Position numbers and translations under genes: made by a program | Part shown: one piece after another, positions 50,858 through 60,236 of the stretch | Numbering within the stretch: the stretch's first letter is position 1 | Layout: each line of letters begins with the position of its first letter | Assembly (NCBI GenBank): GCA_947176755.1 | Contig: CAMWRW010000003.1 | Span: 1 to 64,000 of the forward strand | Reading direction: 5' to 3' | DNA: 64,000 nucleotides | From: an uncultured Porphyromonadaceae bacterium | GTDB taxonomy: Bacteria > Bacteroidota > Bacteroidia > Bacteroidales > Muribaculaceae | The notes under the pieces: generated by a model | Seen by the model: the letters and a program-made list of their open reading frames with translations, nothing else | What the model was told of the DNA's origin: nothing | Databases searched by the model: none

Positions 50858-53410
50858 ATGAAGGCAACCCTCCATCAAATATCAACCCTGTCAGGCTGCC
50901 GGCTTCCTGCCGGAGCAAACCCCGACCTTGAGATTTACAATCTGCTCACGGACTCCCGCTCGCTTGAGGTGCCGGAATCAACACTTTTTTTTGCAATCCC
51001 GACTGAAGGCAACGATGGCCACCGTTATATCGGAGACCTATATCGGAAGGGGGTGAGAGTATTTGTCGTGAACCATCTTCCTGAGGACTCCCGGAATATG
51101 CAGGATGCTGTTTTCTTCGTTGTCGACGACACCGTCCGCGCCCTGCAGAAGATTGCCGCCCGGTCCGACAGATTCCCCTCCCCTATCCTTGCAATCACCG
51201 GAAGTCGGGGAAAAACGACTCTCAAGGAATGGATTTTCCAACTTATCGAACCTCTCGTCGGAGTTTCCCGCTCCCCGCGTAGCTATAATTCCCAGATCGG
51301 TGTCCCCCTCTCCATGTGGGAACTCGATCCGTCGGCTCGTCTCGGAATTATCGAGGCCGGAATCTCGCGCCGAGGAGAGATGGCGGCGCTCGCCGAGTGT
51401 ATTGAGCCCGACATGGTGATAATCACAAATGTTTCCGACCCCCATTCCGAAGGGTTTGAGTCAGACTCGGAGAAAGCTCGGGAGAAAGCAAAACTGATCA
51501 CTTCCACGACATCCTTGGCAATTTATAACAAGGATAACCGACTTCTGGCGGAGGCTGTTGAAAACCGCACCTCTTCCGAGACCCGACTCGGATGGAGTCT
51601 GAAAGATAAGGACGCAGCTCTCTACATTCAAATCTCCGAAAAGGGGGGTGATGAAGCAACCGAAGCGCGAAGTTATGCTGACAATCATTCGGGCACAATT
51701 CCGGGAGAAAGGAGAGTGACTTATTCGTTCGCTGGATTAGCTAACGGAGTGCCTGCCTCGAAAGGGACCTTCTATGCTGACATAGAAACAGAGGCCGATA
51801 TTGAAAATGCGGCCAATGCGCTGGCTTTCATGCTGAGTTTAGGAATTGACGCCGACACTATTCGCGCACGGTTCGGTTCGCTCCACCGGATAGGCACGCG
51901 CCTCAATGTCACGGAGGGGGTCAACGGATGCTCCGTGATTCACGACAGTTATACATCCGACTTCTCGTCGCTGCGCCCGGCGCTCGACTTCCTGCGCCGT
52001 CGCAAGATGCCTTTCCAGACTGCGACTGTGATTCTCAGCGACCTCCACCACGAATCGGGCACAATAAATGAACTCTACGAACGGGTTGCCCGCCTGATGG
52101 AATCAAACGGCATCGATCGATTTATCGGCATCGGCCCGACGCTGAAGGCCCACCGCGACCTTTTCCCCGCAAATTCCACGTTCTTTGACAATACTTCCGA
52201 TTTTATCCGCGCGACGGGGACTTCTGATTTCGCTAACGAGGCCATCCTCCTGAAGGGTTCGCCGGAATATGACTTCGATGTGATTGCCGACCTCCTTGAG
52301 ACGCGCCGCCATGAGACAGTTCTTGAAGTCAATCTGGAGGCCATCGTGAGCAATTACAATTATTTCCGTCGTCATCTTCCGCGTCCGACCGGCATGATAT
52401 GTATGGTGAAGGCTTCCGGATATGGAGCCGGAAGCTATGAAATCGCCAAGACTCTTCAGGACTGTGGAGCCGCATACCTGGCTGTGGCCGTGCTCGATGA
52501 GGGCACGGAACTGCGTCGGCGCGGCATCACGATGCCGATTATGGTGATGAACCCGAAGGTGGAGAATTACGGAGCGATGTTCGCCGACCGTCTCGAACCG
52601 GAGATTTATTCCTTCGCCATGCTTGAGGATGTGATCCGCGAAGCGCGTCGTCACGGAATCAAGAATTATCCTATCCATATTAAGCTCGACACGGGTATGC
52701 ACCGGACCGGCTTTGTGGAGTCGGAACTCTCCGAATTGATGGATATTCTGGAAAACACTTCGGAAATAAAGGCCAAGTCTATATTTTCACATCTCGCGAC
52801 CGCCGACTGCCTCGACATGGATGATTACACTCATCTGCAGCTCGAACGTTTCGAGCGTTACACGTCTTACATGCAGAGCCGATCGTCGCACCGACTGCTA
52901 CGTCATATTCTAAATTCAGCAGGCATCCTGCGTTTTCCGGAATATCATTATGATTTCGCGCGACTCGGAATCGGTCTTTACGGCGCCAACACGCTTCCTC
53001 CTGAAATCGAGGAACCTCTGGCCGTCGTTTCGACCCTGCGGACAATTATCATTTCCATCCGGGAATGGGAGGCGGGTGAGACAATAGGCTACGGACGCAT
53101 GGGGCGCCTGTCGCGCCCCTCGCGAATCGCCACAATCCCTATCGGCTATGCCGACGGGATGAACCGCCACTTCGGTCGCGGAGCGGTGTCAGTGGTGGTG
53201 AACGGTCAGGAGGCGCCGACTGTCGGCAATATCTGTATGGATGCCTGCATGATCGATGTGACCGACATTGATTGCCGCGTTGGCGACCCGGTTGAGATTT
53301 TCGGCAGGCAGGCCCCGATTCAGAGACTTGCCGATTGTCTCGACACGATTCCGTATGAGATCCTGACTTCCGTGTCGCCGCGTGTGAAGCGCGTCTATTT
53401 CCGAGACTGA
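50858..53410 (+). CDS. murF/alr: Bifunctional MurF-type ligase / alanine racemase
   Basis: An 850-residue fusion. The N-terminal half (about 1-455) is UDP-MurNAc-tripeptide:D-Ala-D-Ala ligase-like, with the ATP loop ITGSRGKTT (Lys119). The C-terminal half (about 470-850) is alanine racemase; the PLP lysine is Lys518 in MVKASGYGAG, and TIPIGYADGMNRHF and GNICMDACMIDVT are typical. The pair makes D-Ala and uses D-Ala-D-Ala in the peptidoglycan precursor. The fusion is a Bacteroidota trait. The ATG at 50858 is preferred over a TTG at 50843. Whether the ligase half is catalytically intact cannot be decided by eye; PGI-type landmarks are all there except the strict MurF signature, so a separate MurF may also exist. 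Confidence 0.9.
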   Translation: MKATLHQISTLSGCRLPAGANPDLEIYNLLTDSRSLEVPESTLFFAIPTEGNDGHRYIGDLYRKGVRVFVVNHLPEDSRNMQDAVFFVVDDTVRALQKIAARSDRFPSPILAITGSRGKTTLKEWIFQLIEPLVGVSRSPRSYNSQIGVPLSMWELDPSARLGIIEAGISRRGEMAALAECIEPDMVIITNVSDPHSEGFESDSEKAREKAKLITSTTSLAIYNKDNRLLAEAVENRTSSETRLGWSLKDKDAALYIQISEKGGDEATEARSYADNHSGTIPGERRVTYSFAGLANGVPASKGTFYADIETEADIENAANALAFMLSLGIDADTIRARFGSLHRIGTRLNVTEGVNGCSVIHDSYTSDFSSLRPALDFLRRRKMPFQTATVILSDLHHESGTINELYERVARLMESNGIDRFIGIGPTLKAHRDLFPANSTFFDNTSDFIRATGTSDFANEAILLKGSPEYDFDVIADLLETRRHETVLEVNLEAIVSNYNYFRRHLPRPTGMICMVKASGYGAGSYEIAKTLQDCGAAYLAVAVLDEGTELRRRGITMPIMVMNPKVENYGAMFADRLEPEIYSFAMLEDVIREARRHGIKNYPIHIKLDTGMHRTGFVESELSELMDILENTSEIKAKSIFSHLATADCLDMDDYTHLQLERFERYTSYMQSRSSHRLLRHILNSAGILRFPEYHYDFARLGIGLYGANTLPPEIEEPLAVVSTLRTIIISIREWEAGETIGYGRMGRLSRPSRIATIPIGYADGMNRHFGRGAVSVVVNGQEAPTVGNICMDACMIDVTDIDCRVGDPVEIFGRQAPIQRLADCLDTIPYEILTSVSPRVKRVYFRD

Positions 53411-53432
53411 ACTGACCGCGAACAGAGATTTA

Positions 53433-53645
53433 TCATTCAGACAAGGCCGTGCGAAGCTGTTCGAGACATGCTTCGACGTCCTTGTCTGTTTTCAGCAGGC
53501 GCTCTTTACAGAATTTAAGCAATTCGAGGGCACGCGCCGTGTATTGCGTGAGCAAATCGATGTCGCAGGAGTCTGATTCCATTTTACGCACGATTCCTTC
53601 CAATTCGGCCACAGCCTCTTTGTAACTGAGTTCTTTCGTTTCCAT
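53433..53645 (-). CDS. xseB: Exodeoxyribonuclease VII small subunit
   Basis: A 70-residue helical protein. LSYKEAVAELEGIVRKMESDSCDIDLLTQYTARALELLKFCKERL is the XseB helical hairpin that binds XseA. Exonuclease VII degrades single-stranded DNA to oligonucleotides. It follows xseA by 35 bases on the same strand; the pair is convergent with murF/alr, whose stop is 22 bases away without a clear terminator between. Confidence 0.95.
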   Translation of the reverse strand: METKELSYKEAVAELEGIVRKMESDSCDIDLLTQYTARALELLKFCKERLLKTDKDVEACLEQLRTALSE

Positions 53646-53680
53646 GTTTATTCGGGAGGCGGACGCGTCGTAACGCGCCG

Positions 53681-54982
53681 TTATTCTATAATTGATTTGA
53701 TTGTTCCGTCGGCAAGACGGGTTTCTATCCTGTCGCCGGGACGGAGTTCGGAGGCGTCGCGGACCGCGCGCCCGTCGCGGAGCGTTATGCTATAGCCCCG
53801 CCGAAGGGTATTGGCCGGGCTCAGCAGACGTAGCATATCGTCAAGACGCGCAATCCTTAATTTCTCTTTTTCCACATTCGATTTCATTCTCTGTCCGAGA
53901 GAAATCGCTAACGTCTGAAGATGCCCACGTTCACGCATCACGGCTCCCCCGGCATCGCGTCCCACACGGGAGGAATATTCGTTGAGGCGCATCCGCTCGC
54001 GCATCACGCGGTTGTGGACGGCGACCGGGAGTGCGGTCTCAAGGTTGTCGAGACGATGGTGTTCTCCACGAAGGGCATCGGAACTATAGCGTGCGATTCT
54101 TTCCACAAGGGAGGCCACATCGGAATATGCCGTGCGGAGACGGTCGAGCAGAAAGGCCGCCACGGCGGTCGGGGTCTTGCAACGCACATTAGCCACTTCA
54201 TCCAGCACTGTCCGGTCGCGCTCATGCCCTATGCCGACTATTACGGGCAGACTAAATTCGGCTATCCGGCGGGCCAGGTCGTAGTTGTCGAAGGAATTGA
54301 GGTCGGTTGTGGCCCCGCCTCCCCGGATAATTACCACGCAGTCCCAGAGATCGATTGTGCTCTCTACTAGATCAAGCGCATTCATCACTGAACTGACAGT
54401 ATGGTCGCCCTGCATCACGGCCCGGAAAAGGAAGGGATAGAGTTTGAAGCCCTCCGGATTCGCATGAAGCTGATTGATAAAATCCCCATACCCGGCGGCC
54501 CCGTCGGCTGATATGACCGCAATCCGCTGCGCTACGGGGGGCAGTTCGACATGCTTGTTCATGTCGATTATTCCCTCCCGCCGGAGTCGATCAAGGATTT
54601 CGCGTCGGATGCGTTCCATATCGCCCAAGGTGTAGGAAGGGTCAATATCGGTGATCGTGACGGAGAGGCCGTAGATTGCGTGATGATTCACAGAGCCGCA
54701 CACCATTACTTTCAATCCGGAAACGATGTCGCGTCCTGTTGCGGCGTAGAATTTCGACCTCAGGGCATGAAACTGACTCGCCCAGATCATCGCCCGGGCC
54801 TTTGCCACGGTTGCGCCCAGGTCATTCTTCTCAATCAGCTCCATATAGCAATGTCCGCCGCTGACCCGGACGTCGCTGAGTTCGGCCATAATCCAAGCTC
54901 TCTGAAGCGACGGAACGCTTCGGAGGGCGGAGCCGACAAGCTGTTGAAACTGAGATAATGTTACAGCGTTATTCGGATTCAT
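53681..54982 (-). CDS. xseA: Exodeoxyribonuclease VII large subunit
   Basis: A 433-residue catalytic subunit. The N-terminal OB-fold (VTLSQFQQLVGSALR, WIMAELSDVRVSGGHCYMELI) binds DNA. The catalytic middle domain has RIAVISADGAAGYGDF, VVIIRGGGATTDLNSFDNYDLARRIAEF and PVIVGIGHERDRTVLD, which are strong family signatures. A coiled-coil region follows and the C-terminal RGYSITLRDGRAV completes it. Overlaps the end of the DUF4831 gene by 14 bases and precedes xseB. Confidence 0.95.
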   Translation of the reverse strand: MNPNNAVTLSQFQQLVGSALRSVPSLQRAWIMAELSDVRVSGGHCYMELIEKNDLGATVAKARAMIWASQFHALRSKFYAATGRDIVSGLKVMVCGSVNHHAIYGLSVTITDIDPSYTLGDMERIRREILDRLRREGIIDMNKHVELPPVAQRIAVISADGAAGYGDFINQLHANPEGFKLYPFLFRAVMQGDHTVSSVMNALDLVESTIDLWDCVVIIRGGGATTDLNSFDNYDLARRIAEFSLPVIVGIGHERDRTVLDEVANVRCKTPTAVAAFLLDRLRTAYSDVASLVERIARYSSDALRGEHHRLDNLETALPVAVHNRVMRERMRLNEYSSRVGRDAGGAVMRERGHLQTLAISLGQRMKSNVEKEKLRIARLDDMLRLLSPANTLRRGYSITLRDGRAVRDASELRPGDRIETRLADGTIKSIIE

Positions 54983-56057
54983 CTGCCGGTCCTATTTCAA
55001 GAAGGGCTCCCGTGGCAGGATCGAACGTGGCCATCGAGCGCATTTTTTTGTCACTGAAAAGTGTCGGATTGAGTCCGAAACGAACGCCGAACTGGGAATA
55101 CTCCGAAGAGCGCTGATAAAGCGTGCGGCCGCCGAGGCTGATAGTGACGCGGGCTGTGCCGGGAAGGTTGTAGATAACCGCATCTTTGGGCAGTTTCTTT
55201 TCCTCTCCCTTTGCATCCACCGGAATTTCGCCTCGTTTCTCTATATTGACCGATATATAGACCGGATCCCCGGCGTAATCGTCCGGGCGGCAGAACCCCG
55301 CAAAGTCGCTCATGCGGAAAAGCACTTGTTTTCCATCCTCCTCGGGAGTGAACGTGAATGACCTCACAACCGTTTCGGAATAAGTGAATCCGGTAAAGGC
55401 ACCGGTTATCGCGGCTTCCTGGCGGGCAAGTTCCTGAAGCATGAGTTCAAGCTGACGGCCATCGGTCGGCATGGTCTCGGCCGTGCCTCTTGTGAGCGAT
55501 ATTCGTGAATCGCGGATTTCCATCAGGCTCTCTGCCAGCATCTGGGCCTGCTTGGCTGAAGACTGCGAAGCGAGAAAGTCTTCCCCTACATATTTGAGAT
55601 ATTCCCTCTCGTCGGGGGCGTTTCCTTTTTCATCCCCGGGAGCGTCGGGCAATTCCTGAGCATCGGCCCGCGCATTTATGGCAAGCAGCATTCCGTCGCG
55701 GTCAACACAAATCCAGGTGACGGCTCCCGGCTTGAGTTGCATCAGATAGCGTGCCTCCATATCAGGAACTCCGTATGGTGTCACCCGGACATCGGTGATT
55801 TCCCACTGTTCGGAGTCTGACTGAATCGCACGGTCGTTTCCGAGGAATTTTTTTGCATACTGGAAATATGGCCCGGCTTTGCTTACGGTGCGCTTCGCCG
55901 TCACATCGATTTTCAGAGTAGTGACAGGGAGCGTATACACGAGACCATACTCGTTATGTTTTTCGGCCGTAAGAATTTTGGTCTGCTGCGCGTTAAGGAG
56001 GGAGGGCGCAAGCAACGAGGCCGTCGCGACACAAAGCGCGGGGATGAATCTTCTCAT
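54969..56057 (-). CDS. DUF4831 family exported protein
   Basis: A 362-residue protein of a family found in Bacteroidales, function unknown. The signal peptide is MRRFIPALCVATASLLAPSLLNAQ. The body (residues of about 25-360) has VTKLKI-like strands and a conserved ITDVRVTPYGVPDMEARYLM, YLKYVGEDFLASQSSAKQAQMLAESLMEIRDSRISL and FAGFCRPDDYAGDPVYI. I chose the ATG at 56057 as it gives a standard signal. It follows nnr by 10 bases and overlaps xseA, so nnr-DUF4831-xseA-xseB is one operon. Confidence 0.85.
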   Translation of the reverse strand: MRRFIPALCVATASLLAPSLLNAQQTKILTAEKHNEYGLVYTLPVTTLKIDVTAKRTVSKAGPYFQYAKKFLGNDRAIQSDSEQWEITDVRVTPYGVPDMEARYLMQLKPGAVTWICVDRDGMLLAINARADAQELPDAPGDEKGNAPDEREYLKYVGEDFLASQSSAKQAQMLAESLMEIRDSRISLTRGTAETMPTDGRQLELMLQELARQEAAITGAFTGFTYSETVVRSFTFTPEEDGKQVLFRMSDFAGFCRPDDYAGDPVYISVNIEKRGEIPVDAKGEEKKLPKDAVIYNLPGTARVTISLGGRTLYQRSSEYSQFGVRFGLNPTLFSDKKMRSMATFDPATGALLEIGPADESE

Positions 56058-56067
56058 GGGAGGGGGA

Positions 56068-57600
56068 TTAGAAAAGTTTGGGAGAGCGGGTGAATACCTC
56101 ATGAATCGCGCGGCCTGTCCAGGCGGCGATGTCGGAAGCGGTCAGGCCGAATTGGCCGACTTGCTCGGCGGCCATGTCTCCGGCAAGGCCGTGGATGTAG
56201 ACTCCGATTGTGGCGGCATATTCAGGTTCATATCCCTGAGCCACGAAGGAGGCGATGATGCCGGTCAGCACGTCGCCGCTTCCGGCCGTCGCCATTCCGG
56301 GGTTTCCGGTGGTATTGATGCAGACGCGGCCTGTCGGACGGACCACTGCCGTATAGTGTCCTTTGAGAACGATTATTATGTTGTACTGACGGGCCATGGT
56401 CACGGCTGTGGCCAGACGCTCTTCATCAAGCGAGTGTTCGCCGAAAAGACGGTCGAATTCTCCGATGTGGGGCGTGATTATGGTCTTCGGAGGGAGCAGG
56501 GGGATCATGTCCGGATGCTGGGCGATACAGTTCAAGGCGTCGGCGTCAAGCACGAGCGGGGCCTTCGTATTCTTCAACAAAGAGTTGAGTGCTGTCACGG
56601 TCGACTCATGCGTGCCGATGCCGGGACCGACCGCCACCACCTGATGGTTGTGGTGAAGGCGCATATCGGTGATGAAATGTTCGTTACGGTCAGGCTCGAA
56701 CATTGCCTCGGGCACAGCCGTCTGCAGAATCTGAAGGCCGCGGTTGGCGGAATGGACCGTGCAAAGTCCGGCGCCGCTCTGCATAATGGCACGCGCACAC
56801 ATGATAGCGGCACCCATCATTCCGGTCGAACCGGCAAACAGGAGCGCCGACCCGTGGTCGCGTTTTCCCGAGAAGGGGTCGCGTTTCTTGAGCAGCGGGG
56901 CCACGTTGCGGGCGTCTATTACATAATAGTCGCTTTCGGTCTGCTTTATTTTCTCTTCATCAAGATCAATGTCTATCAGTTTCCACTCTCCGAGCGCTTC
57001 GGCATTCTCGCGGAAGAAGAAGGAGCGTCGCGGAAGCTGGAAGGCGAGCGTGAGGTTGGCGTGAACCACATCACGCAAGTTGTTCATCGCATTCGTCTCT
57101 CCCATAAGACCCGAGGGTAGGTCAATGGAAATCACGTATGCCCCGGAATCGTTTATGTAGCGCGCAAGACTTGAGAAGCCTCCACGGAGACCCTCTTTCA
57201 GACCGGCCCCGAACAGACCGTCGATCACCACATCGTTTTTGCTCAGATAGGGAGGAGTGAACTGACGGCGAATTTCCGTGAAGTCGATTCCTTCGAGTGT
57301 GATCAGTTTCTTGCGTTCCTCATCGCAGTCATGGCTGAGGCGGTCGGAGACGTTGAGCAAGAACACTTCCACCTTCTTGTAGCCCTGTTCGTAGAGCATA
57401 CGGGCCACTGCAAGCGCGTCGCCGCCGTTATTGCCCGGGCCGGCAATGACGACAATACGCTGACTGGGGAGGAAGCGGGATATAATCTCGACGCTCACCA
57501 CGGAGGCGATTCGCTCCATAATATCTATCGAGGATATATTCTGGGCTTCGCACGTGGCAGTCTTGATATTCTTTATATCTTTGTTTGTAAGAATTTTCAT
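56068..57600 (-). CDS. nnr: Bifunctional NAD(P)H-hydrate epimerase/dehydratase
   Basis: A 510-residue metabolite-repair enzyme. The N-terminal NnrE/YjeF epimerase domain has VVIAGPGNNGGDALAVARML and ISIDLPSGL, and the C-terminal NnrD dehydratase domain has VGPGIGTHESTV, LVLDADALN, ITPHIGEFDRLFG and TAGSGDVLTGIIA (nucleotide-binding and catalytic Asp). Together they convert the damaged hydrates of NADH and NADPH back to the normal cofactors using ADP or ATP. Length is standard. First gene of its operon. A clear promoter was not found. Confidence 0.96.
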   Translation of the reverse strand: MKILTNKDIKNIKTATCEAQNISSIDIMERIASVVSVEIISRFLPSQRIVVIAGPGNNGGDALAVARMLYEQGYKKVEVFLLNVSDRLSHDCDEERKKLITLEGIDFTEIRRQFTPPYLSKNDVVIDGLFGAGLKEGLRGGFSSLARYINDSGAYVISIDLPSGLMGETNAMNNLRDVVHANLTLAFQLPRRSFFFRENAEALGEWKLIDIDLDEEKIKQTESDYYVIDARNVAPLLKKRDPFSGKRDHGSALLFAGSTGMMGAAIMCARAIMQSGAGLCTVHSANRGLQILQTAVPEAMFEPDRNEHFITDMRLHHNHQVVAVGPGIGTHESTVTALNSLLKNTKAPLVLDADALNCIAQHPDMIPLLPPKTIITPHIGEFDRLFGEHSLDEERLATAVTMARQYNIIIVLKGHYTAVVRPTGRVCINTTGNPGMATAGSGDVLTGIIASFVAQGYEPEYAATIGVYIHGLAGDMAAEQVGQFGLTASDIAAWTGRAIHEVFTRSPKLF

Positions 57601-57738
57601 TGGCTAAAAAGCGGAAGTTATATCATTAGGGGACAAGAAGTTGAAAAGTCGTAGCAAAGTGCATTCCCTACAACGCGAATGTTTCTTCCCCAATTTATCC
57701 ACAAAAATAACACATCCCGCTGATTAATGCAAACGGAA

Positions 57739-57773
57739 GCCGACCATTTCGGAATCGTCGGCCTTAGTTTTTC
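57739..57773 (+). terminator. Orphan terminator-like hairpin
   Basis: GCCGAC pairs with GTCGGC, with an inner ATT/AAT around a TCGG loop, followed by CTTAGTTTTT. No gene or clear promoter precedes it on the plus strand. It may end an unrecognised RNA. Confidence 0.45.
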
Positions 57774-57849
57774 CGAGGCGAATGCCCGTCAATCTCATTG
57801 ATTGCCGCTATTTTCGCGGCGTCACCGTTGGCAAGGGGCTGATGCTTGC

Positions 57850-57897
57850 GATGAATATTAATTAAGATGAATATTAATTAAGATGAATATTAATTAA
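57850..57897. repeat. Tandem repeat, 3 x 16 bases
   Basis: The unit GATGAATATTAATTAA is repeated exactly three times without interruption. Each unit contains the palindromic ATTAAT. Likely a replication-slippage product; copy number may vary between strains. Confidence 0.95.
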
Positions 57898-57900
57898 AAA

Positions 57901-57940
57901 GAAAAAGACTGCATCATTCTGATGACACAGTCTTTTTCTA
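57901..57940. terminator. Bidirectional terminator for fba
   Basis: GAAAAAGACTG pairs with CAGTCTTTTTC (11 pairs), with an inner ATCA/TGAT. On the minus strand it lies about 20 bases after the fba stop. Confidence 0.85.
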
Positions 57941-57959
57941 TTAATTGTTCAGGCTTGAA

Positions 57960-58961
57960 TTACTCTGCCTTGCCTTCAGAGCCGAGAACGGCAATGATTT
58001 TGTGTTTATAGAGTTTCTCCATTTCGTCGCGAGCCGGGCCGAGGTATTTACGGGGGTCGAATTCACCGGGTTTCTCGTTGAATACGCGGCGAACAGCGGC
58101 GGTCATGGCCAGACGGCTGTCGGAGTCGATGTTGATTTTGCAGACATCCATCTTGGCAGCCTTGCGAAGCTCTTCTTCGGGAATACCGATTGCATCGGGG
58201 AGCTTGCCACCATTGGCGTTGATTTCGTCAACGTATTCCTGCGGAACGGAAGAAGAACCGTGGAGCACGATGGGGAATCCGGGAATCTTTGCCTCTACGC
58301 CCTCGAGAACATCGAATGCCAAGGGGGGAGGTACGAGACGGCCGGTCTTGGGGTCGCGGGTGCACTGTTCGGGAGTGAACTTGTAAGCACCGTGAGACGT
58401 GCCGATAGAAATGGCAAGAGAGTCAACACCCGTGCGGGTCACGAAGTCAACAACCTCTTCTGGGTCAGTATAAGTGTGGTGGTCGGAAGAAACCTCATCC
58501 TCAACGCCTGCGAGCACGCCGAGCTCACCTTCAACAGTGACATCATACTGATGAGCGTAGTCGCATACCTTCTTCGTGAGGGCAACATTTTCCTCGTAGG
58601 GAAGATGTGAGCCGTCGATCATCACGGAAGAGAAACCGTGGTCGATGCAGTCCTTGCAGAGTTCGAAGGAATCGCCGTGATCGAGGTGAAGAACAATCTG
58701 GGGATGCTCCCATCCGAGAGATTTAGCATAGTCAACAGCTCCCTGCGCCATGTAACGGAGCAGGATAGGGTTGGCATAGTTGCGCGCACCTTTGGAAACC
58801 TGAAGGATCACAGGGCTCTTCGTCTCGGCAGCTGCTTTGATGATGGCCTGAAGCTGCTCCATATTGTTGAAGTTGAATGCGGGGATGGCATATCCGCCAT
58901 GTACGGCCTTTGCGAACATCTCTTTGGTGTTCACCAGACCCAAGCTTTTATAATCTACCAT
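57960..58961 (-). CDS. fba: Class II fructose-1,6-bisphosphate aldolase
   Basis: A 333-residue zinc-dependent aldolase of glycolysis and gluconeogenesis. The zinc- and substrate-binding segments LHLDHGDSFELCKDCIDHG, VMIDGSHLPYEEN, VEGELGVLAGVEDEV and ISIGTSHGAYKF are all seen, as are HGSSSVP and KINIDSDSRLA. Thus it is class IIA/B-type, cytosolic. Length is standard. Monocistronic, with a very good promoter and a terminator. Confidence 0.97.
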   Translation of the reverse strand: MVDYKSLGLVNTKEMFAKAVHGGYAIPAFNFNNMEQLQAIIKAAAETKSPVILQVSKGARNYANPILLRYMAQGAVDYAKSLGWEHPQIVLHLDHGDSFELCKDCIDHGFSSVMIDGSHLPYEENVALTKKVCDYAHQYDVTVEGELGVLAGVEDEVSSDHHTYTDPEEVVDFVTRTGVDSLAISIGTSHGAYKFTPEQCTRDPKTGRLVPPPLAFDVLEGVEAKIPGFPIVLHGSSSVPQEYVDEINANGGKLPDAIGIPEEELRKAAKMDVCKINIDSDSRLAMTAAVRRVFNEKPGEFDPRKYLGPARDEMEKLYKHKIIAVLGSEGKAE

Positions 58962-59066
58962 GATTATCTTATATTTAGGGTTATTAGTCTAATCTCTGTC
59001 AACGCGCAAGCCGGACGCTTTCCACTTCACTCTTCAAGTCGTGGCGAAAGCATCCGTTTCGGAATG

Positions 59067-59097
59067 CAAATATAGAAATTTTTCCTCATTCCGACAA
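59067..59097 (-). promoter_or_regulatory. Promoter for fba
   Basis: On the minus strand TTG (59095-59097) is followed 20 bases later by TATATTTG (59067-59074). Leader about 100 bases. Confidence 0.8.
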
Positions 59098-59125
59098 TAT
59101 ATAATACGTTTTTCCGCCTAAAAAG

Positions 59126-60046
59126 TTACTTGAAACGGGAATAAATATCATATCGATCCCAAACGGCCTTAATCTGGCGGTCGTTGCCCCGGTCGCGAAG
59201 CAGGTTTTCATTAAGCAGACCCATATCAGCGACGGAGTAGTCTTCATCATAATCGACACCCTCCGGACTGTGACTCGGAGCCTTTACAACGGGCGTGCCG
59301 TGATAGAGGGCCATCGCGTGAAACCACACATCATCCGCCGTCGGACTCATGCTCATGAAGGCCTCGCGGTCAAAAGCCTCTTTCCCGAAGGTGCCGGGGG
59401 GAAAAAGCGTGCCGGCCCCGCTGGTCGGGAAGAGCTGTGGGCCGCCGGCTACGGCAGGCGCTCCTTGATGCCATTCCCCGTATGGACGGGGACGTCGATT
59501 TTGATCGAGCATTATTGTATGAACCCGCATGGCGCATATAGCTTCCGGATGCTCAAGATGTGCGTCATAAAGACGCTCGATCAGGTCGGGCTTATAGAGA
59601 AGATCGTCGTCAACGGTGATCACCAGCGCTTCCGGGAAGCGTTCCATGGTCGGAATAAGTTTTTTATAGCTTCTGATCTGTTCTTTCAGTTCATTGATTT
59701 CAAGCCCGCGTGCAATCTGCCGTTGAAGTGCAATCGGAATTCTCAGGGGCTTATCCTGCGGATCGATGTTAAGAATAATTCTGTTCGGAGGCATGGTCTG
59801 GTGCAGCAGCGTCTCTATCGTGAGGGCAACCGAACGGAGACGCCGACCGTAACTTGCAAGCGACACGATGATTTCACGGTCTCCGTACATCTCCGATGTG
59901 ACTCCGGGGGCTGTATCATTGAGAATATGCTCCCACAATCGGTCGGCTCGCAAAGAAAACAATGTCTCTTTGAGTTGTTTGGAGAGCGTTCCTCCAGGAA
60001 ATATTTTCTTGCGCAATCCAACGAGGGAATCTCGAATTTTTTTCAT
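59126..60046 (-). CDS. Glycosyltransferase-like protein (GT-A fold)
   Basis: A 306-residue protein. EIIVSLASYGRRLRSVALTIETLLHQT begins a GT-A-like nucleotide-binding fold, and ALVITVDDDLLYKPDLIERL has a triple aspartate typical of the metal site. GAGTLFPPG and SPTADDVWFHAMAL fit a catalytic region seen in proteins that act on surface glycans. The sugar donor is unknown. The first 40 residues are basic and perhaps membrane-associated. It is monocistronic with its own promoter and ends next to the fba upstream region. Confidence 0.78.
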   Translation of the reverse strand: MKKIRDSLVGLRKKIFPGGTLSKQLKETLFSLRADRLWEHILNDTAPGVTSEMYGDREIIVSLASYGRRLRSVALTIETLLHQTMPPNRIILNIDPQDKPLRIPIALQRQIARGLEINELKEQIRSYKKLIPTMERFPEALVITVDDDLLYKPDLIERLYDAHLEHPEAICAMRVHTIMLDQNRRPRPYGEWHQGAPAVAGGPQLFPTSGAGTLFPPGTFGKEAFDREAFMSMSPTADDVWFHAMALYHGTPVVKAPSHSPEGVDYDEDYSVADMGLLNENLLRDRGNDRQIKAVWDRYDIYSRFK

Positions 60047-60068
60047 TTTGGTCTATGAATCAGCATTG

Positions 60069-60100
60069 CAAATCTACAAAAAAACTGTCGGCAAATCAAA
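60069..60100 (-). promoter_or_regulatory. Promoter for the glycosyltransferase at 59126
   Basis: On the minus strand TTTG (60097-60100), 20 bases, TAGATTTG (60069-60076), a full consensus match. Leader about 15-20 bases. Confidence 0.75.
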
Positions 60101-60162
60101 TTCGTGTCTGCGTCGACAGATTTTTAACGCTTTACCACCTGCAAGGAGACGACCGCGGTCGG

Positions 60163-60193
60163 TTGGCGATTTCAAATAAATGATTTAATTTTG
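60163..60193 (+). promoter_or_regulatory. Promoter for the M48 peptidase gene
   Basis: TTG (60163-60165), 20 bases, TAATTTTG (60186-60193). Leader about 40 bases. Confidence 0.75.
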
Positions 60194-60236
60194 CATCCGG
60201 AATTAACCCTTACCCTCTCTGCCTCATTTATACGTT

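Larger units (their letters stand above)
57601..57959. other. Intergenic region with hairpins and a short tandem repeat
   Basis: About 360 bases without a gene. From left to right: the nnr upstream region, an orphan terminator-like hairpin (57739-57773), a GC-rich hairpin around 57803-57819, three tandem 16-base repeats (57850-57897) and the fba terminator. Confidence 0.5.

Noticed and set aside
57850-57897. Three equal repeats as a possible CRISPR array
   Set aside because: The units are directly adjacent with no spacers, and there are no cas genes.
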